64,000 nucleotides of DNA from CAWJMD01 sp963845675 (GTDB lineage: Bacteria > Actinomycetota > Actinomycetes > Actinomycetales > CAWJMD01): positions 62,001-126,000 of the forward strand of contig CAWJSX010000002.1 in assembly GCA_963845675.1 (NCBI GenBank). The letters are read 5' to 3'. The translations under genes were made by a program, and so were the position numbers. Below are positions 15,978 through 23,925 of this stretch, piece after piece. Position 1 is the stretch's first letter, and every line of letters starts with the position of its first letter. The notes under the pieces are model-generated. The model saw only the letters and a program-made list of their open reading frames with translations. It made no database searches and was not told the origin of the DNA.

Positions 15978-16895
15978 ATGACAGCGGTGTCCCGCCAGAC
16001 CAGAGAACAGGCGCCGGTGTCGCGCGAAGCGCGCCCGTGGTTCGCGGCTCCCGGCGCCGTGCGCACGGCTCAGGTGCTGTCCTGGCTGTTGGTCGTCGTC
16101 ATGGCCGGCACGGCCGCGGCGGGACTGTGGGTCTCCCAGCTGTACCAGGATCCGGTCGTGGTGGTCGCCGCCGAGCGCGGCGCCAACCTCGTCGCCCTGG
16201 TACTCGTCGCACCCCTGTTGGCCTGGTCGACGTGGGCAGCTGCTCGCGGCAGCTCGCTCGCGCTGCTGATGTGGCCGAGCCTGCTGGCCTACAGCACCTA
16301 CATGTCCGCCTTCTCGGCGTTCGGGACGGCGTTCAACGACGCCTTCCTGGCGCACCTCGTGCAGTTCGCTCTTTCCGTCTACGGGTTGGTGTTCGTCCTC
16401 GTCGCGGTGGACGCGCGGCGACTGGCCACGCACTTCGGCCCCCGCACTCCCGCGCGCCTGGTGGGTGCGCTCCTGCTGCTAGTGGCGGTGAGCATGGCCG
16501 GGGCGTGGGGGTGGAGCGCCATCCGCTGGTCACTGACTGGGGAGCAGCCTCTCGAGGCCTTCCCGATGCCGCTGGAACGGGTGCACCTGGGCTACGTGAT
16601 GGATGCGGCGGTGCTGGCGCCCGCCGCTGTGATCGCCGGCGTCCTCCTGTGGCGGCGGCTGCCCTGGGGCTACGTGCTGGGCACGGTCGTCATGACAGCC
16701 GTGGCTGTCGTCCAGATCGCCTACCTGTCGATACAGGCTTTCGTCTTTGCAGCCGAGGTCCCCGGCGTCGCCGCGGTCGACGTCGTGTACCTGCCGTTCG
16801 TGGCGGTCATGGTGCTGGCCGCCATCTGGATGCTCCGGTCCGTGCAGCACCGCGTGGTGGCGGACGCCGACGACCGGCCGACCGGGACGGGTTGA
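15978..16895 (+). CDS. Multi-pass integral membrane protein of unknown function
   Basis: 305 residues with about eight hydrophobic helices, starting with AQVLSWLLVVVMAG near residue 27 and ending with VYLPFVAVMVLAAIWML near residue 280. No family motif was recognised. The ATG at 15978 is chosen over 15963 because GGAGG lies 8 nt before it. It stands alone downstream of the tRNA cluster. Transport, sensing or a structural role are all possible. Confidence 0.65.
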   Translation: MTAVSRQTREQAPVSREARPWFAAPGAVRTAQVLSWLLVVVMAGTAAAGLWVSQLYQDPVVVVAAERGANLVALVLVAPLLAWSTWAAARGSSLALLMWPSLLAYSTYMSAFSAFGTAFNDAFLAHLVQFALSVYGLVFVLVAVDARRLATHFGPRTPARLVGALLLLVAVSMAGAWGWSAIRWSLTGEQPLEAFPMPLERVHLGYVMDAAVLAPAAVIAGVLLWRRLPWGYVLGTVVMTAVAVVQIAYLSIQAFVFAAEVPGVAAVDVVYLPFVAVMVLAAIWMLRSVQHRVVADADDRPTGTG

Positions 16896-17089
16896 CGCAC
16901 AACGAGTGCGCGGGCCGGTGGATCGCGTGCACACCGGCTGGCAACTCTGGCTCGACGGCGACTCGGGTGGCCCGATCAGCCACACCTGCCAGCCGCTGTG
17001 CCCGCCGGGAGCAGCCGACAGCCAGGCGCGCGCGGACCGAGCCCGCAACGGTGCCCGACGCACGCGTGGTCACACGGCGGGCGGACCGG

Positions 17090-18256
17090 TCACTCCTGCG
17101 GAGCGTCGCCCTTCTCCTGGGGCGCCGAGATCGGTGCGTCGCCCATGGGAGCGGCACCCCCGCCGATCCCGCGGCCGCTCGTGCGCTGCCGCGAGCGCTC
17201 GGCCTCCTCGGTCGCACCGGCGGCCTCGGCACGTGCCTTCTTCAGCGCCTCGGCGGGGTCCTCGAGGCTGAACTCCTCCATCTCGACCTGGAACTTCTCG
17301 CCCTGCTCGTTGTCCTGGATCCCGGCGGGCGGCTGGTCGAGCCCGCCCGCACCGGCCGCCCCCGCGCCGTCGGCACCGAGCGCAGACCCGATGCCGCGGA
17401 GGGCCTGGGTCAGCTCGGTCGGCACGATCCACATCTTGTTCGAGGCCCCCTGGGCGATCTGGGGCAGCATCTGCAGGTACTGGTAGGCCAGCAGCTTCGA
17501 GTCGGGGTTCCCGCGGTGGATCGCGTCGAAGACCTGCAGGATCGCGCGGGACTCACCCTGAGCCTCGAGGATCGCGGCCTGCGCCGTGCCCTCCGCGGTG
17601 AGGATGGCAGCCTGCTTCTCACCCTCGGCGGTGAGGATCTGGGCCTGCTTCACACCCTCCGCGTGCAGGATCGTGGCGCGGCGGTCGCGCTCGGCGCGCA
17701 TCTGCTTCTCCATCGAGTCCTGCACGCTGGCGGGCGGGTCGATCGCCTTGAGCTCGACACGGTTCACGCGGATGCCCCAGCGTCCGGTCGCGTCGTCGAG
17801 CACGCCTCGCAGCTGGCCGTTGATCTGGTCACGGCTGGTGAGGGTCTGCTCGAGGTCGAGCGAGCCGATCACGTTACGCAGGGTGGTGACCGTCAGCTGC
17901 TCGATGCCCTGGATGTAGTTGGCGATCTCATAGGTCGCCGACTTCGGGTCGGTCGGCTGGTAGTAGATCACCGTGTCGATGCTGACCACGAGGTTGTCGG
18001 ACGTGATCACCGGCTGCGGCGGGAACGACACGACCTGCTCGCGGAGGTCGACGACTGCGCGCACGCGGTCCATGAAGGGGATGAGGAAGTGCAGTCCCGC
18101 GTCGAGGGTGCGCGAGTACCGACCCAGGCGCTCCACGATCACCGCGGTCGCCTGCGGCACGATGCGCACCGCCCGCGCGATCGCCATCACCGTGAAGGCG
18201 ATGAGCAGGAAGAGGACGATGTAGAGGGCGATGTCGCCGAACGTCAAGCCGTCCAT
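17090..18256 (-). CDS. SPFH/Band 7 (stomatin-like) protein
   Basis: 388 residues. An N-terminal transmembrane helix (about 8-28) is followed by the Band 7 domain (IVPQATAVIVERLGRY...LDLEQTLTSRDQIN) and an alanine/glutamate-rich coiled region with repeated AEGxxQAxILTAEG units near 210-255. The C-terminal 100 residues are polar and low-complexity. Such proteins form membrane microdomain scaffolds, usually with an NfeD partner; here the nfeD-like gene directly precedes it and the two overlap (TGATG). Confidence 0.9.
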   Translation of the reverse strand: MDGLTFGDIALYIVLFLLIAFTVMAIARAVRIVPQATAVIVERLGRYSRTLDAGLHFLIPFMDRVRAVVDLREQVVSFPPQPVITSDNLVVSIDTVIYYQPTDPKSATYEIANYIQGIEQLTVTTLRNVIGSLDLEQTLTSRDQINGQLRGVLDDATGRWGIRVNRVELKAIDPPASVQDSMEKQMRAERDRRATILHAEGVKQAQILTAEGEKQAAILTAEGTAQAAILEAQGESRAILQVFDAIHRGNPDSKLLAYQYLQMLPQIAQGASNKMWIVPTELTQALRGIGSALGADGAGAAGAGGLDQPPAGIQDNEQGEKFQVEMEEFSLEDPAEALKKARAEAAGATEEAERSRQRTSGRGIGGGAAPMGDAPISAPQEKGDAPQE

Positions 18257-18741
18257 CAGTGCTTCTCCTCCGACTCGGGGGTGTGGTCAGTCTGTGGCAG
18301 CCGCTCCACGACGGCCGTGGCGCCGTCGATCTGGACGACCCGCACCACCTCGCCGACCGCGAACGTCTCAACCGGGTCCAACGTGCGGGCGCTCCACTGC
18401 TCGCCGGTGAGCTTCACCAGCCCGGACCGCGCGGTGACGGCGTCGAGCACCTCGGCGGACCGGCCGACCTGCGCCTCCGTCCCGGTCCGCTGGGCGGGTC
18501 CGGCCGGCTTCAGCTTCCGCAGCGCCAGCGGACGGGCCACGGCCAGCAGCAGTGCCGACGTGACGACGAAGACGATCACCTGGACCGGGAACCCGACCCC
18601 GAGGTAGGCGCCAAGGGCCGCGGCGAGGGCGCCGGCGGTGAGCATCGCGAACACGAGGTCGAGGGAGGCGACCTCCACGAGGCCGAGCACGAGGGCAGCG
18701 CCGACCCATCCCAGCCACTGTGCCTCGCGCAACCACTCCAT
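18256..18741 (-). CDS. NfeD-like protein
   Basis: 161 residues with three N-terminal transmembrane helices and a C-terminal OB-fold domain (VGRSAEVLDAVTARSGLVKLTGEQWSA, then VVRVVQIDGATAVVERL), the short NfeD form. It pairs with the SPFH protein encoded immediately downstream, which starts inside its stop codon. The role is membrane organisation or quality control, inferred from the family. A TAGGAT hexamer on the minus strand about 30 nt upstream may be its -10. Confidence 0.88.
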   Translation of the reverse strand: MEWLREAQWLGWVGAALVLGLVEVASLDLVFAMLTAGALAAALGAYLGVGFPVQVIVFVVTSALLLAVARPLALRKLKPAGPAQRTGTEAQVGRSAEVLDAVTARSGLVKLTGEQWSARTLDPVETFAVGEVVRVVQIDGATAVVERLPQTDHTPESEEKH

Positions 18742-18827
18742 GACGGCCCCCTCGTCTTCGCTCCCATCCTACGTTTCGAGCCGCACCCGGGGTGGATCGC
18801 CACCCGTCGGCACGCGAGAGTGGGCGC

Positions 18828-19730
18828 ATGACGAGCGTGCAGATCACCGAGGTCGGTGCCCGTGACGGGCTGCAGAACGAGTCGCGCGTGCTCGACCCGG
18901 AGGTGCGGGCCGAGCTGGTGCGTCGTCTTGCGCGCACGGGCGTGTCGCGTGTGGAGGCGGTCTCGTTCGTCCACCCGAGGCTCGTGCCCGCGATGGCGGG
19001 CGCGGAGCAGATCATGACCGAGGTGGGCGGGGACGTGGACGGGGTCTCGCTCAGCGGGCTGGTGCTCAACCGCAAGGGGTTCGAGCGGGCCGCCACCGCC
19101 GGCGTCGACGTCGTCAACTACTCGTTCCCGGTCAGCGAGGGCTTCGCCGCCCGCAACCAGAACACCACGGTCGCGGACGGCATCGCCGCCTCGCACGACA
19201 TCGTCGCCGCTGCCCGCGAGGCCGGACTCCCGGTGGTCGTCACGCTGAGCACGTCCTTCGGGTGCCCGTTCGACGGCGAGGTGCCCGTCGCGCAGACGCT
19301 CGCGGTCGCCGAGCAGGTGATGGAGGTGGCCCCCGACGAGATCTGCCTCGGCGACACGATCGGCGTCGGCGTGCCGACGCAGGTCCGCGAGCTGACCGCC
19401 GGGCTGGTGGCGATGGGTGCCACGCCGGCGATGCACTTCCACAACACGCGGGGGACGGGGATCGCCAACGCCCTGGCGGCCGTCGACGCCGGGGTGACGC
19501 GGCTCGACGCGTCCGTCGGCGGCACCGGCGGGTGCCCGTTCGCCCCGCGCGCGACGGGCAACATCGCGACCGAGGACCTCGCCTACCTGCTCGCGGGGAT
19601 GGGCGTGGAGACCGGGATCCACATCGGCGCGGTGATCGAGACGAACCTGTGGCTGGGCGAGCAGCTCGGTCGCGAGCTGCCGGCGATGGTGGCGAAGGCC
19701 GGTGTCCCGGACTGGTTTGCCAGCACCTGA
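18828..19730 (+). CDS. Hydroxymethylglutaryl-CoA lyase family protein
   Basis: 300-residue DRE-TIM aldolase-fold enzyme that splits HMG-CoA into acetoacetate and acetyl-CoA, the last step of leucine breakdown. The motifs are EVGARDGLQNE at 8-18 with the metal-binding Asp, HFHNTRGTG with metal-ligand His residues, and the catalytic loop GGTGGCPFAPRATGN. The ATG at 18828 is preferred over an in-frame ATG at 18792. Other leucine catabolism genes are not adjacent, although the nearby valine-type dehydrogenase would act in the same branched-chain amino acid pathways. Confidence 0.9.
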   Translation: MTSVQITEVGARDGLQNESRVLDPEVRAELVRRLARTGVSRVEAVSFVHPRLVPAMAGAEQIMTEVGGDVDGVSLSGLVLNRKGFERAATAGVDVVNYSFPVSEGFAARNQNTTVADGIAASHDIVAAAREAGLPVVVTLSTSFGCPFDGEVPVAQTLAVAEQVMEVAPDEICLGDTIGVGVPTQVRELTAGLVAMGATPAMHFHNTRGTGIANALAAVDAGVTRLDASVGGTGGCPFAPRATGNIATEDLAYLLAGMGVETGIHIGAVIETNLWLGEQLGRELPAMVAKAGVPDWFAST

Positions 19731-19748
19731 CCTCGAGCAGCCCCGGAC

Positions 19749-20717
19749 CTACCCGCGCTCGACTGCGGCCCGTGCCGCGTCGAGGTCCTTGGCGGTCCAG
19801 CGCAGCGCCCGGGCGGCCTTCGTGTGGCGCTCCTCGAGCCGGGTCGTCTCCTGCGCCGCATCCTTCTCGCCCGCCCGTGCCCGCTCGAGCCGGCGGGTCA
19901 GCTGTTCGAGCTCGTCGGCCAGCCGCTCGACCAGGACCGTCTGCTCGCCGTGGGCTGCTCGCGCGCTGCTGAGCGAGCGATCCGCGTCCCGCTCCGCCTC
20001 GACGGCCGCCTCGTGGTCCCGCTCCGCCTGCTCGAGCGCGGCCGCAGCCCGCTCCCGGCGCTCCTGCGCCCGGCGCTCCTGCTCGGCCTCGCGGGCCGCT
20101 CGGGCCTCCTCGGCCTCCTGGGCCTTGCGGGCACGGTCCTCCGCCGTCGCGCCAGCCGCCGGCCGTCGGGCGGTCGTGGTGTCGCGGGGCGTCGCCTCGT
20201 CGAGCGGCGGCACGAGGCCGAGGTGCGCGCGCCCCGGCCGTCCGGCACCGAAGCCGACGTGGGACCGGGCCTGGGTCAGCCGTCCAGACAGGACCTCGTC
20301 GGCGGCCTCGGGGTCCGCGAGCGCTGCCAGCAGGGTCTGGCTCACCTCGTCGGCGGACGCCTGGGTCACCCGCTGGCCGGCTTCGCGCGCCAGCTGGCGG
20401 ACGGTCTTCACCAGGCCCGCCACGAGCTGTCGTCGCTGCTTGTCCAGGGCGGTGAGCTCGGCTCCCGCCAGGGACTGCTCCGCGCTGCGCAGGCCCTCCC
20501 CGAGGTCGCGCAGCCGGTCGGCCAGGTCGGCGTCGTCACGGACCAGCAGGTTGACCAGCCAGGCGGTCGTCGTCGGCTTGCGCAGGCCGGCGATGGCGGA
20601 GGCGACGTCGCGCCGCCCCTCGGCGCGGGCCGCCCGGGCGGCGACGTCGCGGGCCGCGACGAACTCGCCCGGCAGCAGGCCGTACAGCTCGGCCGCGACC
20701 TCGTCCACGTCCGCCAC
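19749..20717 (-). CDS. Coiled-coil protein of unknown function
   Basis: About 322 residues. The first 130 form a helical region (AAELYGLLPGEFVAARD, KPTTTAWLVNLL) seen in uncharacterised actinobacterial proteins. From about residue 190 on, the chain is almost pure heptad-like Ala/Arg/Glu coiled coil. No signal peptide or membrane span. GTG at 20717 is chosen because GGAGA lies 8 nt upstream and because the recognisable N-terminal region begins there; a longer frame reaches 20792. It may be structural or nucleic-acid associated; I do not assign a function. Confidence 0.65.
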   Translation of the reverse strand: MADVDEVAAELYGLLPGEFVAARDVAARAARAEGRRDVASAIAGLRKPTTTAWLVNLLVRDDADLADRLRDLGEGLRSAEQSLAGAELTALDKQRRQLVAGLVKTVRQLAREAGQRVTQASADEVSQTLLAALADPEAADEVLSGRLTQARSHVGFGAGRPGRAHLGLVPPLDEATPRDTTTARRPAAGATAEDRARKAQEAEEARAAREAEQERRAQERRERAAAALEQAERDHEAAVEAERDADRSLSSARAAHGEQTVLVERLADELEQLTRRLERARAGEKDAAQETTRLEERHTKAARALRWTAKDLDAARAAVERG

Positions 20718-20849
20718 GCTCTCGGTCTCCCCTCGGCTCGGCTCACGCACCTCGGTCCATGATGGCGCCGCTGCAGCCGTCGCGGACGGCAACGAGCCCG
20801 CACCCGTCGGGGGACGGGTACGGACTCGGTGCGCCGGTGGAGCCGGCTC

Positions 20850-21056
20850 TCAGTCGGTGGCGCGCTGCGACGGGATGCCCGAGAGCAGGTCCCGGACCTC
20901 AGCCTCGCGGTAGCGACGGTGCCCACCCAGCGTGCGGATGGACGAGAGCTTGCCTGCCTTGGCCCACCGGGTGACGGTCTTCGGATCGACGCGGAACAGC
21001 GCTGCCACCTCTGCAGGGGTCAGCAGGTTCTCCGTCTCCGTCATGCGTGCGGCCAT
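20850..21056 (-). CDS. bldC: BldC-type MerR-like DNA-binding protein
   Basis: 68 residues, the same size as Streptomyces BldC. It is essentially one winged helix-turn-helix: LLTPAEVAALFRVDPKTVTRWAKAGK, then the wing IRTLGGHRRYREAEV. BldC controls the timing of development in Streptomyces and binds direct repeats cooperatively. The ATG at 21056 follows GAGGAGG closely; 21044 is a second in-frame ATG. It is divergent from the valine-type dehydrogenase gene, a neighbourhood (bldC, vdh, DUF3073, purM, purF) that I recall from Streptomyces chromosomes. A second BldC-like gene is at 46237. Confidence 0.9.
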   Translation of the reverse strand: MAARMTETENLLTPAEVAALFRVDPKTVTRWAKAGKLSSIRTLGGHRRYREAEVRDLLSGIPSQRATD

Positions 21057-21121
21057 GGTTCCTCCTCGATGCTTCGTCCCTCGGCCGTGGGGCCGGGCCG
21101 GTCCGCGCCGGTGTCGGAAGG

Positions 21122-21136
21122 ACTGTCGCGGACAGT
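21122..21136. promoter_or_regulatory. Inverted repeat upstream of bldC
   Basis: ACTGTC-GCG-GACAGT is a perfect 6-3-6 palindrome 66-80 bp upstream of the bldC start, in the bldC/vdh intergenic region. It is a candidate operator for either gene; the cognate regulator is unknown. Confidence 0.35.
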
Positions 21137-21167
21137 TCAATACTCAACCTCTCCCGTCATGTCCGCC

Positions 21168-21185
21168 ATAGTCCGAAATGACTAT
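21168..21185. promoter_or_regulatory. Second inverted repeat in the bldC/vdh intergenic region
   Basis: ATAGTC-CGAAAT-GACTAT is a perfect 6-bp inverted repeat with a 6-bp spacer, in an AT-richer patch where promoters for both divergent genes should lie. Its size suits a dimeric repressor. The regulator is unknown. Confidence 0.35.
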
Positions 21186-21305
21186 CTGCGACCGGGGCTA
21201 GGCTTCCCGGTGTCCGCCGAACGGGTGGACTCGTACCCGGCACCACCCCCGCCGGACCAACTCGCGTCCCGCGACCCGGGACCGTCCCCCCAGGAGAGAA
21301 ACGTC

Positions 21306-22406
21306 GTGAGCGACTCCATCGAGCAGCCCCGCTGGGACCTCGACCCGACCGCCGACCACGAGCAGGTCGCGTTCTGCTTCGACCGCGCGAGCGGGCTGCG
21401 GGCGATCATCGCGCTGCACTCGACGGCCCTGGGGCCGGCCCTGGGGGGCACCAGGTTCCACCCGTACGCCTCCACCGAGGAGGCGCTCGCCGACGTGCTC
21501 GCCCTCTCGAAGGGCATGACGTACAAGAACGCGCTCGCCGGGCTCGACCACGGCGGCGGCAAGGCCGTGATCATCGGCGACCCCGCGACCGACAAGACCG
21601 AGGCGCGCCTTCGCGCCTTCGGCCGGTTCGTCCAGTCGCTGGGCGGTCGCTACGTCACGGCGTGCGACGTCGGCACCTATGTGGCGGACATGGACGTGGT
21701 GGCGCGCGAGTGCGACTTCGTGACCGGGCGGTCCGAGGTCAACGGCGGCGCCGGCGACTCCAGCGTCCTCACCGCCTTCGGCGTGTTCCAGGGCATGCGC
21801 GCCGCGGCCACGCACCTGTGGGGCGGCCCGTCCCTGCACGGCCGCCGCGTCGGCATCGCCGGTGTCGGCAAGGTCGGCCGGCACCTGGTCGACCTCCTGC
21901 TCGAGGACGGCGCCGTGCCGGTGCTCTGCGACGTCAACGCGGCGGCGGTCGATCTCGTGCGCACCCGCCACCCCGAGGTCGAGTCCGTCGACGACGTCGC
22001 GACGCTCGTCGGCAGCGACATCGACGTGTACGCGCCGTGCGCGCTCGGAGGCGCCCTCGACGACGACACCGTCGACCGGCTCAAGGCGACCGTCGTGTGC
22101 GGCGGGGCGAACAACCAGCTCGCCCACGAGGGCATCGAGGACGCCCTGACCGCACGCGGGATCCTCTACTGCCCCGACTACCTCGTGAACTCGGGCGGCG
22201 TCATCCAGGTGTCGGACGAGCTGCAGGGCTTCTCCTTCGACCGCGCGCAGGCCAAGGCGACCGGGATCTACGACGCCACTCTCGCCGTGCTCACGGAGGC
22301 CGCCGCGCGCGGGATCAGCCCCGCGACGGCAGCCGACGCGCGGGCCGAGCGGCGGATCGCCGAGGTCGGCAGCACGCGGGCCTGGCTGCCGGGCCGCAAC
22401 GGCTGA
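21306..22406 (+). CDS. vdh: Glu/Leu/Phe/Val dehydrogenase, probably valine dehydrogenase
   Basis: 366-residue NAD-dependent amino acid dehydrogenase that oxidatively deaminates branched-chain amino acids. Family motifs are GPALGGTRFH, the substrate/catalytic lysines in KGMTYKNALAGLDHGGGKAVI near residue 80, and the Rossmann loop GVGKVGRHLVDLL near residue 185. Length and motifs fit leucine/valine dehydrogenases better than glutamate dehydrogenase; position beside bldC favours valine dehydrogenase. GTG at 21306 follows AGGAGA. Two inverted repeats upstream suggest regulation. Confidence 0.85.
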   Translation: MSDSIEQPRWDLDPTADHEQVAFCFDRASGLRAIIALHSTALGPALGGTRFHPYASTEEALADVLALSKGMTYKNALAGLDHGGGKAVIIGDPATDKTEARLRAFGRFVQSLGGRYVTACDVGTYVADMDVVARECDFVTGRSEVNGGAGDSSVLTAFGVFQGMRAAATHLWGGPSLHGRRVGIAGVGKVGRHLVDLLLEDGAVPVLCDVNAAAVDLVRTRHPEVESVDDVATLVGSDIDVYAPCALGGALDDDTVDRLKATVVCGGANNQLAHEGIEDALTARGILYCPDYLVNSGGVIQVSDELQGFSFDRAQAKATGIYDATLAVLTEAAARGISPATAADARAERRIAEVGSTRAWLPGRNG

Positions 22407-22448
22407 CCCGTTCGGGACGCGCCGAGCCGGTCTGCCGACCGATGTGTC

Positions 22449-22474
22449 GGAACAAGCGGTGACGCTGTACCGTT
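22449..22474 (+). promoter_or_regulatory. SigR/SigH-type ECF promoter candidate
   Basis: GGAAC (22449-22453) and GTT (22472-22474) are separated by 18 nt, and the extended form GGAACA-N16-CGTT matches the known thiol-oxidative-stress sigma (SigR/SigH) consensus. It lies about 75 bp upstream of the DUF3073 gene. A primary-sigma reading (TACCGT as -10) cannot be excluded. Confidence 0.4.
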
Positions 22475-22550
22475 AAGGGACGCAGAGAATCCAACCTCTG
22501 GGGCCCGCCTTCGTGCCTTGCCCCGGGATGACGATGAGGGGGTCGACGCC

Positions 22551-22739
22551 ATGGGGCGCGGCCGTCAGAAGGCCAAGCAGACCAAGGTCGCACGGGAGCT
22601 GAAGTACTACAGCCCCGAGACCGACTACGAGCGTCTGCAACGCGAGCTCCGCGGAGACCCTCCGCCGAGGCCCGCGGAAGAGCCTGACAGCAAGGACGAG
22701 GACGACTACGGGAGCTGGGCATCCGGCGACCGTCGGTGA
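22551..22739 (+). CDS. DUF3073 family protein
   Basis: 62 residues, highly charged, with the family N-terminus MGRGRQKAKQTKVARELKY and YSPETDYERLQREL. DUF3073 proteins are small, actinobacteria-specific and uncharacterised, and usually sit next to purM as here. GAGGGGG precedes the ATG. A perfect 11-bp hairpin follows the stop. Confidence 0.92.
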   Translation: MGRGRQKAKQTKVARELKYYSPETDYERLQRELRGDPPPRPAEEPDSKDEDDYGSWASGDRR

Positions 22740-22748
22740 CGTCCACGT

Positions 22749-22776
22749 GAGCGCCTGACCTCCGGGTCAGGCGCTC
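22749..22776. terminator. Bidirectional terminator between DUF3073 and purM
   Basis: GAGCGCCTGAC-CTCCGG-GTCAGGCGCTC is a perfect 11-bp stem with a 6-nt loop between two convergent genes. The right arm contains the purM stop codon (22769-22767). There is no U-tract, but the stem is strong on both strands. Confidence 0.75.
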
Positions 22777-23915
22777 TCGTGGGTTCCGACCACCTGCACG
22801 GCGCCCCCCTGCACGCCCTTGGCGCCCCGCACGACGTCGGCCTCGGCGTCCACCTGCTCCGAGGTCCCCGTCGCGGGGACGTCCGGCGCCACCTCCCCCA
22901 GCACCCACGCCTGCTGCCCCTGCTCGCGCAGGCACGCCAGCGTGCGGTCGACGCCGTCCGCCCCCACGACGGCCACCATGCCCACCCCGATGTTCAGCGT
23001 CCGCTCGAGGTCGGGCACGGGCACGCGCCCGAGGTCGCGGACCAGCGAGAAGACGGGGGGCAGCTGCCACGTCGCGCGGTCCAACCTCGCCCGCACGCCC
23101 GGAGGCAGCACGCGGGCGAGGTTGGCGGCCAGGCCGCCGCCGGTGACGTGGCTCAGCGCGTGCAGCCGCGCGCCCTCGTCGGCCGCGAGCGCCAGGCAGG
23201 CCCGGGTGTAGAGCCGGGTGGGCTCGAGCAGCTCCTCCCCGAGGGTCCGGCCCAGGTCGTCCACGTGCCGCTCGTACCCCCAGCCCGCGACCTCCAGCAC
23301 GCGCCGGACGAGCGAGTAGCCGTTCGAGTGCAGGCCCGACGAGGCCATCGCGACGACGACGTCACCGGGGCGCACCCGGTCAGGGCCGAGCACGTCGTCC
23401 GCCTCCACGACCCCCGTCGCCGCCCCCGCGACGTCGTACTCGTGCTCGCCCAGCAGCCCGGGGTGCTCGGCCGTCTCGCCGCCGACCAGCGCGGTCCCGG
23501 TCTGGCGGCAGCCCTCGGCGATGCCGCGGACGATGTCCGCCACGCGCTCGGGCACGACCCGTCCGCAGGCGATGTAGTCGGTCATGAAGAGCGGGCGGGC
23601 ACCGGACACCACGATGTCGTCGACGACCATGCCCACCAGGTCGATGCCGATCGTGTGGTGGACGTCGAGCGCCTGGGCGACGGCCACCTTGGTGCCGACG
23701 CCGTCCGTGCTGGTGGCCAGCAGGGGGCGGCGCATCCCGGTCAGCACGGACGCGTCGAAGAGCCCGGCGAAACCGCCGATCCCGCCCAGGACCTCGGCGC
23801 CGTGGGTGGCCGCCACGGCCGACTTCATCAGCTCGACGGCACGGTCGCCGGCCTCGACGTCCACCCCCGCGGCGGCGTAGGTGACGGACGGCTGCGCAGC
23901 GGTGGGGTCGGGCAC
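22767..23915 (-). CDS. purM: Phosphoribosylformylglycinamidine cyclo-ligase
   Basis: Fifth step of purine synthesis: ATP-dependent closure of FGAM to AIR, in the cytoplasm. 382 residues with the AIR-synthase core: STDGVGTKVAVAQ near residue 68, GIDLVGMVVDDI, GGETAEHPG, SSGLHSNGYSLVRR and THVTGGGLAANLARVLP-type SHVTGGGLAAN. The GTG start follows the purF stop by 10 bp, so purF-purM form an operon. The last codons lie inside the terminator stem at 22749-22776. Confidence 0.97.
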   Translation of the reverse strand: MPDPTAAQPSVTYAAAGVDVEAGDRAVELMKSAVAATHGAEVLGGIGGFAGLFDASVLTGMRRPLLATSTDGVGTKVAVAQALDVHHTIGIDLVGMVVDDIVVSGARPLFMTDYIACGRVVPERVADIVRGIAEGCRQTGTALVGGETAEHPGLLGEHEYDVAGAATGVVEADDVLGPDRVRPGDVVVAMASSGLHSNGYSLVRRVLEVAGWGYERHVDDLGRTLGEELLEPTRLYTRACLALAADEGARLHALSHVTGGGLAANLARVLPPGVRARLDRATWQLPPVFSLVRDLGRVPVPDLERTLNIGVGMVAVVGADGVDRTLACLREQGQQAWVLGEVAPDVPATGTSEQVDAEADVVRGAKGVQGGAVQVVGTHESA

Positions 23916-23925
23916 GCCCGCGAGC

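Noticed and set aside
16896..17089. Possible small protein after the membrane protein (GTG near 16920)
   Set aside because: The frame runs antisense into the SPFH gene, has no ribosome binding site and no family resemblance.
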